Shown one piece after another: positions 1 to 9,917 of a stretch of DNA of 64,000 nt; the first letter of the stretch is position 1, and every line of letters begins with the position of its first letter. The stretch is from Coffea arabica. Lineage: Eukaryota > Streptophyta > Magnoliopsida > Gentianales > Rubiaceae. The DNA is taken from the NCBI RefSeq assembly GCF_036785885.1, contig NC_092312.1:15642001-15706000 (forward strand), in the 5' to 3' direction. A program made the position numbers and the translations under genes. The notes beneath the pieces are model-generated. The model saw only the letters and a program-made list of their open reading frames with translations, did not search any database and was not told where the DNA came from.

Positions 1-1786
1 ATCTTAGGAGAGAATTTGAACTCTTTAGGATGAAAAGTACAAAAAACATTAAAAAGTACTCTGATAGACTCTTAAATATTGTGAACAAAATCAGATTGAT
101 TGGAGAACAACTTTCGGATAACATAATTATGGAGAAAGTCTTGGTGAGTTTACTACAAAGAGTTTAAGTCAAGATTTCTTTTGTTGAAGATTCAAGGGAT
201 CTCTCTCAAATGACCTTATTAGAATTGATCAATGCTTTAGAAGCATCAGAACAAAGACGAGTCATAAGAATTAAAGAAGTCATTAAAGGTGTTTTTCAAG
301 CAATAAATAAAGATCAAATTCGACAAAGTGACAAAAACAATCAAGAGAAAAATAGCAAAGATAAAAAGAAAACTGGCAAAAGTTCTCCATATTCACACGG
401 TAAGAAAATCTCACATCTTTCAATATATTGTTGGTTTAAACCTAACATTTAATGTAAGTTTTGTAAGCAAATGGGACATATGAAGAAAGTGTACAATAAT
501 TAAGGAAAAAGAGGACATCAAGGCCAAATGATTGATGAAGATGCGGAGCAACTTTTCATGGCCACTTGTTTGCAAGCAATAATTTCAGTACTGAAACTTG
601 ACTAATAGATAGTGATTGCACTCATCACATGGCATATGATGAATTTCTATTTAGAAAATTTGACAAATCGCAAATCTTCAAAGTCAAAATTGGAAATGGA
701 GGTTATATTGAGGTGAAAGGCAAATGTAGTGTTGCTGTTGATTATGGTTCTGGTACTAAAATTATTTCTCATATTTTGTATGTACTTGAAATTAATCAAA
801 ATTTGTAAAGTGTTAAACAGCTATTGAAGAAGAATTATTCTATCATCTTCAAAAATAGGACTTGTGTTATATATAATCCCGTTGGGAATGAGTCTTTCTC
901 AATGAAACTAAAAGACAAAAAATTTTCTTTGAATTTGTCAGAAATTGGCAATTCTAAAGTACAGTATCGTGAACTAAAAAATTTAGATGTTGCTAAAATT
1001 CAGGAAGAAATCATTGATGAGGCAATTGAAGGAGCTTACGTTGTGAAGGTTCATGAAAAGCTATCCAAAGATAATGGGGGTGACAAAGTTGATAAAAAAA
1101 CCATACAAAAATTTGAAAAATTGTTTTATATCTGTAATAACAATCATTTTTTGTATTGTGAATTTCTTCTTCACGCTCGTCTATTATGTATAGGAGTTTC
1201 ACTTTCAAGTTGTAAAGAAATCATTTGGATATATCAGAAAATTTGGTGTTGAAAAACATTGCAAGATTGATGATCAGATTGCAGACATTTTTATGGAAGT
1301 CTTGTCCAAAACAAGATTCAAAAATTTGAGAAGCCAATTCAAAATTTGCAACAAAAGTGACAAGAAAGAGTGTTAATATTAGATTATGTTTGATATCAAA
1401 ATAATTTAGTTAGTAGAAGAATAAGTTTTGTTAAGATATTTGTTCAAATATATATATATATTTGTTAATAAATATTTTATCTATGATTTATTACGTAAAA
1501 TATCATGTTATCAAATAGTTTTTGGTTGATGTTTTTGTTAAGATTTTTTAGAGAATTATTAGCTGAATTGTATTGATTTATTTCCTTGTAAACACTATAA
1601 ATAGGTGTTTATGAATGAAGAAACAAGTTTATTTTTTAACTTCATACAAATCTTTTATAAGCCATTTTTGTAACATTAAAGTGCTGTTACTAATTTATGC
1701 CTCAAAAAGCCAGCACTCTGTCAACTGGTTTTATACCTTCCAGATTAACGACATATTTCTATTATTTTCTCTTGCATGTGTCAACA
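1..1786 (+). mobile_element. Ty1/copia LTR-retrotransposon remnant (broken), running in from the left edge
   Basis: Translated pieces match copia polyprotein parts in the usual order: gag-like helical stretch (about 210-450), a zinc-knuckle-like segment (about 455-490), the gag/protease junction region (about 600-810), and the characteristic C-terminal end of the RNase H region with an ADIF-like motif (about 1250-1370). A 3' LTR follows directly at 1371. The element is a fossil with several breaks. The 5' end lies outside the window, so no LTR pair can be compared for age; the number of breaks suggests it is old. Confidence 0.8.
1371..1786 (+). repeat. 3' LTR of the copia remnant
   Basis: The 416-bp segment starts with TGTTAATA and ends with TCAACA, matching the TGTT...AACA ends usual for plant LTRs, and starts straight after the pol-like end. 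It contains a TATA-like ACTATAAATAGG near 1596. Only one LTR of this element lies in the window. Confidence 0.65.
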
Positions 1787-2890
1787 AACCTTTCCGCTAT
1801 TAGTAAGTGCTATCAGCATGTTGAGATCACCCTGTTATGTCTTTGTAAGCCGGATACCAGAACAAATTAACAGTACTACGTAGTATACATGATATTTAGA
1901 CACCGACATCTGCGTTCGTTCAGCATATGAGGGCCACCAGTTTTGGCCCTTGTAGCATCATAAATCCTAATGCACAAATCGATGGGTCTAACAACCGTTC
2001 TTATAGTTCATTTACAGTTTTCCCTCCTGGGTGTAAAATTTCAGAGTCAGTAGGAATCACTAGTGTTACTTCAATCTTAAAGAACTTGATTCAACTTCCT
2101 TTGCTCTCCGGGGGAACCATAGCACCTTTTGACCAGAAATTTGCCTCTGACAGACGAGCATCCAAGTCGATCAATAGGGGAAACATTGTAACAAATGCGA
2201 AATCCAACAGCAACGATTGCGGTTCCTGTTGGGCTAAATTCATCACTATTGTCTGAACAAGTGAATGGTTGCCTTTTTTTCTTTTTCTTTTTCTTTTTTC
2301 ATTAATGATGAAATGAACCAGGCCTATAGGATGATCAAATATATCATTCTCTTATACTCGATTTCTTCTCCTGAAATCATTCTGTTTCAGATAGGGTGGT
2401 AGCAGGGAATCCTTTAGGGCTCCAATTTGTAGTACAAAATTTGCAGAAATTTTAGTTGTTCAATATAGATTTTCAGCACAGTGGATGCCATTAGTGGTGT
2501 TACCTTTACCAGCACTCATAATGCATTGCAATAATTACACGTCACTCTGAGTTCTAACGTCGACAAATACCCTTAATTTAGGTTTTGTCTTAACTGTTGA
2601 ATTCTGCTCTGAAATGCGTATGAAACATGATTTAGCGAGGTTTTCAGCATGGAGATTAGTTGGTATTATTCAAAAACAGTAAAATCTAGATTAACTAAGA
2701 AAGATTAATTATTTCATCGCCGAATGCTTGCCAAACTATAAAGTACTTTTAAGGACGAAATCTGGACTTGGGATGCTTCAAAATCATTATGCAGTCAATG
2801 AAAGCGGCCACCCGGGCTTAATATGTTCAATTTCAAAGGAGGCCCTCTGCCTCTATTCTCTATGTTCAAGGAAGTGGTAGACCCTGTACT
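1787..2890. other. Intergenic; right part is the ancestral upstream region of SAUR-1
   Basis: No gene was recognised here. A 109-codon open frame at 1927-2256 has no family features. A pyrimidine-rich stretch lies near 2271-2300. From about 2785 to 2890 the sequence resembles the DNA upstream of SAUR-2 (reverse strand, about 9930-10020), and the similarity continues at 4768 beyond the hAT insertion. This part was therefore promoter-proximal sequence of SAUR-1 before the transposon arrived. Confidence 0.5.
2883..2890. repeat. Left 8-bp target-site duplication of the hAT element
   Basis: CCTGTACT here is repeated exactly at 4760-4767, just outside the two ends of the transposon. An 8-bp duplication is the hAT superfamily signature. 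Confidence 0.85.
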
Positions 2891-4759
2891 CAGTGTGACG
2901 GAGCTAGGAATTTTTTTTTGGGGGGGCCAAAATTTTTTCCTAATAAAATTATCTTAATATATTATGTTCAAAATAATTTTCTTCTATTTAAATATATGAC
3001 ATCTAAAAATATCAAATATTAAATTTAATTATAAAGGTACGTCTATTCATAAATATGCGGTACAGTCATAACAAAAATTAACAAAAAAGATAATCTTTGA
3101 TTAAATATCTTATAACATCACAAACCATCCAATTTGCATATTATGAGAAGATGCTTTCCAATATGTCACCTATGCAATATATATATATATATATATAACC
3201 ATGTAATATAAATATAACTATTTTCAATTGAAAGAAGATAAAAGTTATGTTAACATACTTTGAAATTTCAACATCTTTTCTTAGAAGTAAATTGAGCTCT
3301 ACGCTCTTTCATAGAACTAAATTCATCTATAATTGAATCACTGCTAAATTTTTCAGCAACTTCCTTTTCTATATACACAGTTAGACAATCATTCAAAAAA
3401 TTATCTTCCATCTTGTTTTTGAGCTATGTCTTGATTATTTTCATAATTGAAAATGCCCACTCTGTAATTGCGGTTGATACAGGAAGAGTAAGAACAAATC
3501 TAATCAATCTATCAATAAGAGGATATATCACTGATTTTCTTGTCTTCACCAAGCCTTGACATAACTCATGAATACTAGATAATTCTTGCAATTCAGGATG
3601 ATTTGGAATGTCGAGTTTAAAATGTTGAAGTTCAAAATGTTGAAGTTCTATTCTTAAACGTACTAGTTCTTGCTCCATAAAATTATTCGGATAGAACTTC
3701 TCTGCAAGTTTACAAACATCATCAATCTTGAACAGCATAAATCCATTTCTAGGATCTAAAGCAGTGCTCAAAACAAGCAATTCCATGGTATGATCATTAA
3801 ACATGCTATGTAACTCTTGCAATTGATAATCAATTGTTGCAAGAAATATATCCATTCGATAATAATGCTCCACACTTATCTCATCATGATGACTTCGAGA
3901 TCTACCACGTCTTGCAATATATTGAGCATTCATACATGGAATATCAATTTGATGTTGCTCAAAAAATAATTTAACTTTCACCAAGAAATCATCTCATCCC
4001 AAATCTCGAAAATTCTTCAGTAGCTTTGTTGTGCTTGAGACAAGATACATTGCATTCAAAATATCTTGAGATTTACGTTGCAATGCTATACAAAAAAGAT
4101 GAGTAATTTCCACAATGTCTTTCATAGGATGCAAAGTGAAAACAAACTTAAAAGATAACAACTGATTTAAAACAAAATTTGCATCTCCACGTTGAGAGTA
4201 TGAACCTCCATCTACTGCAATGTTACTTAAAACCACACAAGTAGCATTTAACATTTTCAGTAAACTAGAAATAGAATCCAAATGAGAACCCCAACGAGTA
4301 TCTCCAGCTCGTTTTAAAGTGCCAATTTGATTAAGCCCCCTTCCAGTTTCAAGTTCACCATTAGCAATCTTAGTAGCAATTTCAATTGCTTGAGTCTCCT
4401 TTAATTCATCATTACATTTGCTAGATGTAGTAACAATGTTGATGAAAACTAAATTGGAGAAGAATTGGTGAACAGAAACTACTTCTCTAGAAGCTGCAAC
4501 TAAAACAAATTGAAGCCTATGAGCCAAACAATGAATGTAACGGGCATATGGATATTCATGGCAAATTAAAGCTTGCAAGCCATTCCATTCAAAGATGACT
4601 AATCATATATATATATATATCAATTCTGATAATATAAACTTAAATTATAAAAATTTAAGGGGGGGGCCAATTTTATTTTACACACATTTATATATTATGA
4701 ATTAAAATTCTCAAAACTTAGGGGGCCATGGCCCCCTCTGCCCCCTGGCTCCATCATTG
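2891..4759 (-). mobile_element. hAT superfamily DNA transposon, internally shortened
   Basis: The element is 1,869 bp. Its terminal inverted repeats are imperfect: the left end reads CAGTGTGACGGAGCTAGG and the right end, on the reverse strand, CAATGATGGAGCCAGGG. Both termini carry G-run/GGCC blocks just inside. A perfect 8-bp duplication CCTGTACT flanks it. It encodes only the C-terminal part of a transposase on the minus strand, so the zinc-finger half has been lost by internal deletion, leaving AT-repeat DNA at about 4600-4620. Few changes and an intact target duplication suggest a fairly recent insertion. Confidence 0.9.
3268..4598 (-). pseudogene. hAT transposase remnant (C-terminal half, TTF/DUF4371-type)
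   Basis: One minus-strand frame runs from about 4598 to a natural-looking end at 3268-3270. It starts in the EWNGLQAL region, has the HCLAHRLQ motif, and ends with the hAT dimerisation region (LTLPVSTAITEWAFS near 3430-3480). Two in-frame stops interrupt it, at 3994-3996 (where the family usually has Trp in a GWD-like motif) and at 3424-3426, but the frame itself does not shift. A 15-bp tandem duplication gives LQHFELQHF near 3620-3650. The N-terminal TTF zinc finger and most of the DUF4371 domain are missing, so it cannot encode an active transposase. Confidence 0.85.
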
Positions 4760-4779
4760 CCTGTACTCTTTGACCAATT

Positions 4780-4830
4780 TACATGGTTCTGAATTCTTGA
4801 CCATGAGCTGGGAGACAAAACCATGTGACA
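4780..4830 (+). promoter_or_regulatory. Conserved upstream block of SAUR-1, with an auxin-response-element core
   Basis: This block aligns with the reverse complement of 9868-9917 upstream of SAUR-2. Shared words include CATGGTTCT/CGTGGTTCT on one side and AAACCATGTGA on the other, with similar spacing. It carries GAGACA at 4812-4817, which is TGTCTC (the classic ARF-binding core) on the opposite strand. That the block drives auxin response is inferred from family knowledge. Confidence 0.55.
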
Positions 4831-4918
4831 CCCTGCCTGCTGTTATCTAGATCTTTCGGGCATCCATCAATGACGTTCCTGGCCAACATAAAGCATCTGA
4901 TACAAAGTTGTCATTCTT

Positions 4919-4946
4919 CTATATATATATATATATATATATATAT
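4919..4946 (+). promoter_or_regulatory. AT-dinucleotide run, probable TATA region of SAUR-1
   Basis: A (TA)n tract lies about 120 bp upstream of the SAUR-1 start codon, where SAUR-2, -3 and -4 have shorter TATATATA boxes. It looks like a TATA box expanded into a microsatellite. Confidence 0.5.
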
Positions 4947-5063
4947 CCTCATAAACATGATTCATAAGCACAGAAAAGTGTTAAAATCATAAACTTAATT
5001 TTTTCTTTGTCCAGTAAATCTTCTTTTTCCTTATCTTATACAAGAAATAATCCAGCCTGAAGA

Positions 5064-5381
5064 ATGGCCATCCGTCTTCCTCGAATTGTTCAAGCTAAGC
5101 AACTTTTTAGGCAGTATTCATTCACAAAATGTAATGCTGCTGCCAGTGCCACAGCTTGCCTAGATGTCCCAAAGGGATATTTTGCTGTATATGTTGGAGA
5201 AAATGAAAGGAAACGATTTGTGATTCCCATTGCTTACCTGAACGAGCCCTCATTCCGAGACCTGTTAAATCGAGCTGAGGAAGAATTTGGGTTTGACCAT
5301 CCTATAGGAGGTCTGACAATCCCCTGCAGAGAAGACACTTTCATTGATATCACTGCTCGCTTGACTAGGAGCATGAGTTAG
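5064..5381 (+). CDS. SAUR-1, small auxin up RNA family protein
   Basis: This is a single-exon 105-residue protein with the full SAUR layout: a short basic N-terminus ([13 protein letters not shown]), a variable linker, the core DVPKGYFAVYVGE at 34-46, the RFVIPIAYLNEPSF segment at 51-64, [10 protein letters not shown] at 71-80, and GGLTIPC at 82-88. SAUR proteins of this type promote cell expansion by inhibiting PP2C-D phosphatases and so activating plasma-membrane H+-ATPase (family knowledge). The absence of introns and the length are typical. The start is the first ATG after a TATA tract about 120 bp upstream. Closest relative in the window is SAUR-2, which shares the N-terminus and the C-terminal Arg-x-Met-Ser ending. 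A hAT transposon sits about 300 bp upstream. Confidence 0.95.
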   Translation: MAIRLPRIVQAKQLFRQYSFTKCNAAASATACLDVPKGYFAVYVGENERKRFVIPIAYLNEPSFRDLLNRAEEEFGFDHPIGGLTIPCREDTFIDITARLTRSMS

Positions 5382-6770
5382 CCAAGCCAGACGTACAACT
5401 TCGGCACTGCTTAAGCTAGCAAATTTAGGCACTTTTTTGTAGCTTGATGCAAGCCAATTTTTGTTGTACAGCCTTTTTTTCAATCTTCGCAATAGAAGAT
5501 TGTGGACAACACAATACCATCTCAACAGTCTGAAAACAATTTGTTCATTTTCCTGAAGCCGCGTGATCGAATATTAAATTTGTATTCATTCTATTCCATA
5601 TTGAAAATTGACGGTAGAACATGAATGATTAGCATTATTTTGCTTCCAATAAACATTGTTGGAGTTCCAATGATACTGCAGTTAGTGAACTAATCCCCTT
5701 GGAAACCTCAAGGCTTTACGCTGAAAGTTTTGTCAAACAACAAAAAGGCGTGGTCTTCTACTGACCAGGAATAGTGGGCTTCCCGCTAGATTTGAGTGAA
5801 GGCGTGTCTTCCTGAGCTGGATGAACATCACGCCTCGTTAGATGGCTTGCAAAAAAAGTACATGAATTTCAAATTTTCGTTAAATTTACACCTCTTTTGT
5901 TTCTTCGGAGTACCCGGTAAACCTTCTACTCGGCCACTTTAACATCTATATTGTGGAAAGCCAGTGAAGGCTGATGTTTTAATTTGGAGAATAGATCCTC
6001 CTGTAAACCAACTTCTTCCAAGGCCCATTGCATGATCCTTTCTTTAAATAGCAAAAAAAAGATACAATTTTGGATTGACTCCTTCAGAATCAATTCTCCT
6101 TTATCGACCACATTGTTTTCTCAGCCTTGCCATTCATCGTTCTGTAATATTCTTTTAAGAGGTAATAGTATACTTTACTTTGCAGGGAATCCCCAACGTT
6201 GAAATTGAATGTTGATTAATAGTCTTTGTGATGGTTCAAAACTTATAATGCGGTTCATCTCCACAGTGGCTGTGTTATTTTTAATTTCTGTGTGTGCACT
6301 AAAAAGCATGTACTTTGTTGAAGCTGTCGTCAGATGAAGTCTTTTGAAGCATGTAATCTTTGTCCTAAAGTTAATTTGTGACACTGTCTCATTTGGAGAA
6401 GATATTCATTGTGCTAGAGTGCTCACTAAGCTCTGGAGGAATTCATCTTCAAAACAGATTTGATTGTTTTTTTTGGCCCCTTCTGTATTGGTATCTTGCC
6501 TTGGGAAGACCAAGATCAAATGGAAGCTATCTCAATTTTTTTTTTTTCAATTATTTGTTGTGCAGGTAAAGAGTTTATATTTTTCCAACTTAAGTTTCAT
6601 ATGCTTTGATCTTTTGACTAATATGGCTCATTATTGATGTACCATAGGACTTAATATAGACCTTCCTATCTTAGGGTTGCAGTTAAAGCGTCATCTTCTC
6701 TAAACCAATTATCACCACATGAGAAGAATGGAAATTCAGATGCCTTCTCCTGTCTTAGTTAATTTAACAG
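5382..6770. other. 3' flank of SAUR-1 and intergenic DNA
   Basis: No convincing gene was seen. A short minus-strand open frame (about 5926-6111) lacks recognisable family features, and the stretch holds no clear repeat. T-runs occur near 5470 and 6530-6547. Confidence 0.4.
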
Positions 6771-6774
6771 AGAC

Positions 6775-7046
6775 TTAGAATGCATTTGATAAAACTAAAG
6801 TCTGAAATCTAAATCCATTAAATTATTGAATTGTTAAGTATTAAATTTAATACATTTGAGTGCATATTACATTCAGTGCTAAGTGAATAACTTATTACTT
6901 AATTTTAGTAACAAATTTTGCTTACAAAATTCAGTGTCACTTAATTAATTCAGATGTTTAATTTTTGATTATCAAATAGCTTGAATATGTTAAGATTTGA
7001 ATCCATTAAATTTAAGTGCTAAATTAGATTATCAAACAGGCCTTAG
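6775..7046. mobile_element. Probable hAT-type MITE
   Basis: The ends form an imperfect inverted repeat: TTAGAATGCATTTGATAA on the left and, on the reverse strand, CTAAGGCCTGTTTGATAA on the right. The inside is AT-rich and non-coding, about 270 bp in all. This end sequence is typical of plant hAT MITEs, but I do not see a clean 8-bp target duplication, so the call is tentative. Confidence 0.45.
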
Positions 7047-7266
7047 ATAAAACATCACCTGCATCAAGTTAATAGGTACGTGCCAAGGGATACGTGTGGC
7101 ATAGAACATATCATGGTTTCATTTTCGTTTGGAGGCACTGTCATGGGATACCTAGTCATTAGTCATATATATGTGTTCAAAGTGGCCAAACTTTGCTGCA
7201 AGTTCTTTTGTTGCAATTTGTAAGCTTGGAGACATCAAACACCGCTAAAACTTCTGTTGCAGAACA

Positions 7267-8070
7267 ATGGTTAAGCTGGCTATCAAGATGCCTTAAATTG
7301 TTCAAGCCATGCGAATTCTGGGGCATGTTTTTTCTATACTAGTAGCTTCTTATGTACCAATAGGCCTCTTTGCGTTCTATGCTGGAGAAACCAAGAAACA
7401 TTTTGTGATATGAGGATGATCGTTTCAGCCCGGATAGTCTGGGGCCTCACCCTGCGAGATTACTGGAAGTGCCACCTCGGCGCGTCACTTAGCGAGGTGG
7501 TCGTGCCCCGTTTATCACCTCGGCGGAGATCTTCAAAGCGTGAGCCGAGGTGATGCCCAAATGACTTGACAACTGTGGAAAGATGATGTGACCCCTGACA
7601 TATCTGACACTTGGCGGAGAGCTGTTCTGACACACGCGCCGCCTAACTCTGATACCTGTTTCGGCGCACCTTTTCGCAAGGATATCATGTCAAATTGATA
7701 TGATATCCGTATCAGATCTCTCGGAACCCGTGCCAGCAATCCCTCTTCAAATCAGTCTTCTATAAATACTCAACACCTCTATTAAAAAGCGGGATGACCA
7801 ATTTCTGGTAAAACTATACTGATCTCATTTACTATATTACTTTTTCACTACCGAACTAACTTAAGCATCGGAGTTACACCAGGGAATTCAGTCTCTCCTG
7901 TAACCTAAGCAGGTGACCTCGTCCTAGTGTCTTGCCGAGGACAAAACACTCCTTCAGTTCGGAAGGTTCACCCAGCAGGACAGAAATCACCTCTTCATGA
8001 TACTCTAATCTTATCCAAATGCTCCTTGATTCCAGAATTTGCTAAGTTGAAAGAAGAGTTTGGATTTGTG
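7267..8070 (+). pseudogene. SAUR pseudogene, split by a solo LTR
   Basis: The sequence from 7267 translates as a decayed SAUR N-terminus (MVKLAIKMP, stop, IVQAMRIL) followed by a degraded core resembling PKGLFAVYVGETKKHFVI up to 7410. A solo LTR lies at 7411-7997. After it, PEFAKLKEEFGF at about 8030-8065 matches the next SAUR block (usually PEFxxLLxxAEEEFGF). The premature stop at 7294-7296, the altered core and loss of the LTIPC block mark it as dead. A second solo LTR of the same kind lies downstream at 8204. A TATA-like ATATATAT remains near 7167. Its subgroup is that of SAUR-1 and SAUR-2. Confidence 0.85.
7411..7997 (+). mobile_element. Solo LTR A, inserted in the SAUR pseudogene
   Basis: The 587-bp element starts TGAGGATGATCG and ends ACCTCTTCA. 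A 5-bp target duplication TGATA lies on both sides (7406-7410 and 7998-8002). It has a TATA-like CTATAAATACTC near 7760 and no coding sequence. It looks whole as a solo LTR, the usual product of recombination between the two LTRs of a longer element. The superfamily is uncertain. Confidence 0.85.
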
Positions 8071-8203
8071 TATAATACCGGGAAGAAGAAGAGGGGGAAG
8101 GCGGTTTGGGAGGGGGTTGTTTACTATGCCATGGAGGGAAAAAGTCTTCATTGGTCTTACTTCCTAGTTACACTGTCACAATTGAAAATGTGCATTTGGT
8201 TTA

Positions 8204-8810
8204 TGAGGATGGTCATTCTGACTCGACTTAGTCCGGCCGAGCCCCATTCCCCGTCAGTCTAATAATGGTCACCTCGGCCCTGACCAATCGAGCCAAGGTT
8301 TTCACTACTCGGGGATGTCTACCCGTCCTGGTCACTTCGGATATACTCCGCCCACGGATGATTGAGGTGGTCGTACCCAATATCTGGAAGTGGTGTTATA
8401 TCTGACATGACAACTTAGATCCTATCCAGTGTCCTGACACCTGCAGAGTGGACAGGACCTCTGTCACACTCTGCCCACTGTCCACTACCCAGAGTTGTCC
8501 AGTCAGACTGATACGCTGTCTCAATCGGATTTATGGGAACTTGGATCCCACTGTCCTTTCCCTCCACCCTATCCCATATAAATATCAACATGTCCCACTA
8601 AGAAGAGGGGTATGAAAAACTTATTACCTTTCTAAGAACGCTACTCCACTTTCGTTTGTAAAAAAAACTAGCTAGATCGTGAGAGAAAAACCGAGGAACT
8701 TAGCCCCGTCTTTGGTAAACTGAGCAGGTAATATCCGTGCCACTGCACCTCAATTAGGAGATTACCCCAGTCATCCGGTGCAGCTCTCCAAGCCAGAAAT
8801 CACCTCTTCA
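8204..8810 (+). mobile_element. Solo LTR B, same family as solo LTR A
   Basis: The 607-bp element starts TGAGGATGGTC and ends with the same AGAAATCACCTCTTCA block as solo LTR A. A 5-bp target duplication GTTTA lies at 8199-8203 and 8811-8815. A TATA-like CATATAAATATC occurs near 8575. The two LTRs agree at their ends and in layout but differ strongly in the middle, so they come from separate insertions of diverged subfamilies. Confidence 0.85.
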
Positions 8811-8815
8811 GTTTA

Positions 8816-9338
8816 TATAGGAGTTGTAGATCTGATGCAAGATACTTGCTTTTCGGTTATGAAACTTTTTGGTCCATTTTCTTCCTTTTCGCCTCAGTTC
8901 ATCTGTCTCACAATACTTACTCCAGTTGCAAGCGAAAAATTTGAAGAGAATAAATGTGACATGATGCAGTGTATAAACTTTTCACCAGGGAAGTGATAGC
9001 AAAAATTATATATAATGCGCACCTCTATGCTACAGAGGCAGCTATGGGTACTCGAGGGGATATTTGGGGCACCAGCACCACGGGTTTTTCCATGTTTGAT
9101 TTTTTACATAATTGAGGAATAGAATTTTGTGCTATTCATCAAAGAAAACTCGTAGATGCAGAAGCCCCACGTTTGGAAAGTCAAATCCTGTTGAAATGGT
9201 ACCTTTTGAGTAAAAGAGTTTCACAACTCTGATTCAAAGGCAACTGTACAAAACAATCTGCTTGCTCTACAGTGCAAAAATTGTGTTTTGCTATACCAGC
9301 TAACAACTAGTATTGTTTAATACCGCGTGCCGTCTCGG
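8816..9338. other. Intergenic DNA between the SAUR pseudogene and SAUR-2
   Basis: No gene or repeat was recognised. The right part includes the 3' flank of SAUR-2, which reads leftward. Confidence 0.4.
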
Positions 9339-9647
9339 CTAACTCATATTTCTACCCAGGCGAGAAGTGAGATCAATGAAAATGTCTTCTCTGCAGGGGA
9401 TTGTCAAACCCCCCATCGGATGATCAAAACCAAATTCTTCCTCAGCTTGGGTTAGTAATTCTTGGAATTCAGGCTCATTCAAGTAAGCAACGGGAATCAC
9501 AAATCGTTTCTTTTTGCTTTCTCCAACGTAAACCGCTAAATAGCCTCTTGGAACATCTACAGAAGCTGAAATGGCAGCATTAGATGTCAACAGAGAGCGC
9601 TTAAGAATTTGCTTAGCTTGAATAATACGGGGCAAACGGATAGCCAT
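9339..9647 (-). CDS. SAUR-2, small auxin up RNA family protein
   Basis: A single-exon 102-residue SAUR. It has the N-terminal [15 protein letters not shown] signature, the core [42 protein letters not shown] and LTIPC, ending with RLGRNMS. All family landmarks are intact and the length is normal. It is closest to SAUR-1, with which it also shares upstream DNA. A TATA box lies at 9766-9776, about 120 bp before the start. Its role is the same as the family: auxin-responsive promotion of cell expansion through the PP2C-D/H+-ATPase module. It is read in the opposite direction to SAUR-1, so the ancestral duplication was inverted or rearranged. Confidence 0.95.
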   Translation of the reverse strand: MAIRLPRIIQAKQILKRSLLTSNAAISASVDVPRGYLAVYVGESKKKRFVIPVAYLNEPEFQELLTQAEEEFGFDHPMGGLTIPCREDIFIDLTSRLGRNMS

Positions 9648-9765
9648 TGTTCTACAAGATGCTTCCTTGTATTAAATCAAACGAACAAAAATAGAAGGAT
9701 TTAAAGGAAAAAGAAAGCTTGTATGATGTTTTACGAAGAGCTGTGTTAATCAAGAAAGTTATGAG

Positions 9766-9776
9766 CGTATATATAG
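9766..9776 (-). promoter_or_regulatory. TATA box of SAUR-2
   Basis: CTATATATACG on the minus strand, about 120 bp upstream of the ATG. SAUR-3 and SAUR-4 have TATA boxes at nearly the same distance. Confidence 0.6.
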
Positions 9777-9867
9777 AAGCATGACCATTTTGTTTATGTA
9801 GTAAAGACTAAAGAGGCTTTCTTTGGACATCAAAGACAGGAGTAATGAGATTGAGCCATCAACATTA

Positions 9868-9917
9868 TCACATGGTTTCACCGCTCAGCTAATGATCAAG
9901 ATTTTAGAACCACGTAT
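9868..9917 (-). promoter_or_regulatory. Conserved upstream block of SAUR-2
   Basis: On the minus strand this matches the 4780-4830 block of SAUR-1, including ACGTGGTTCT and AAACCATGTGA. The TGTCTC core found in SAUR-1 is not kept here, so the conserved part is not simply that element. Weaker similarity goes on to about 10020. Confidence 0.5.

Noticed and set aside
1927-2256. 109-codon open frame on the plus strand
   Set aside because: No recognised domain, no neighbouring exon signals and composition like intergenic DNA. Kept out of the gene list.
5926-6111. Minus-strand frame ending HQPSLAFHNIDVKVAE
   Set aside because: Looks a little protein-like, but no family was recognised and no supporting exons lie nearby.
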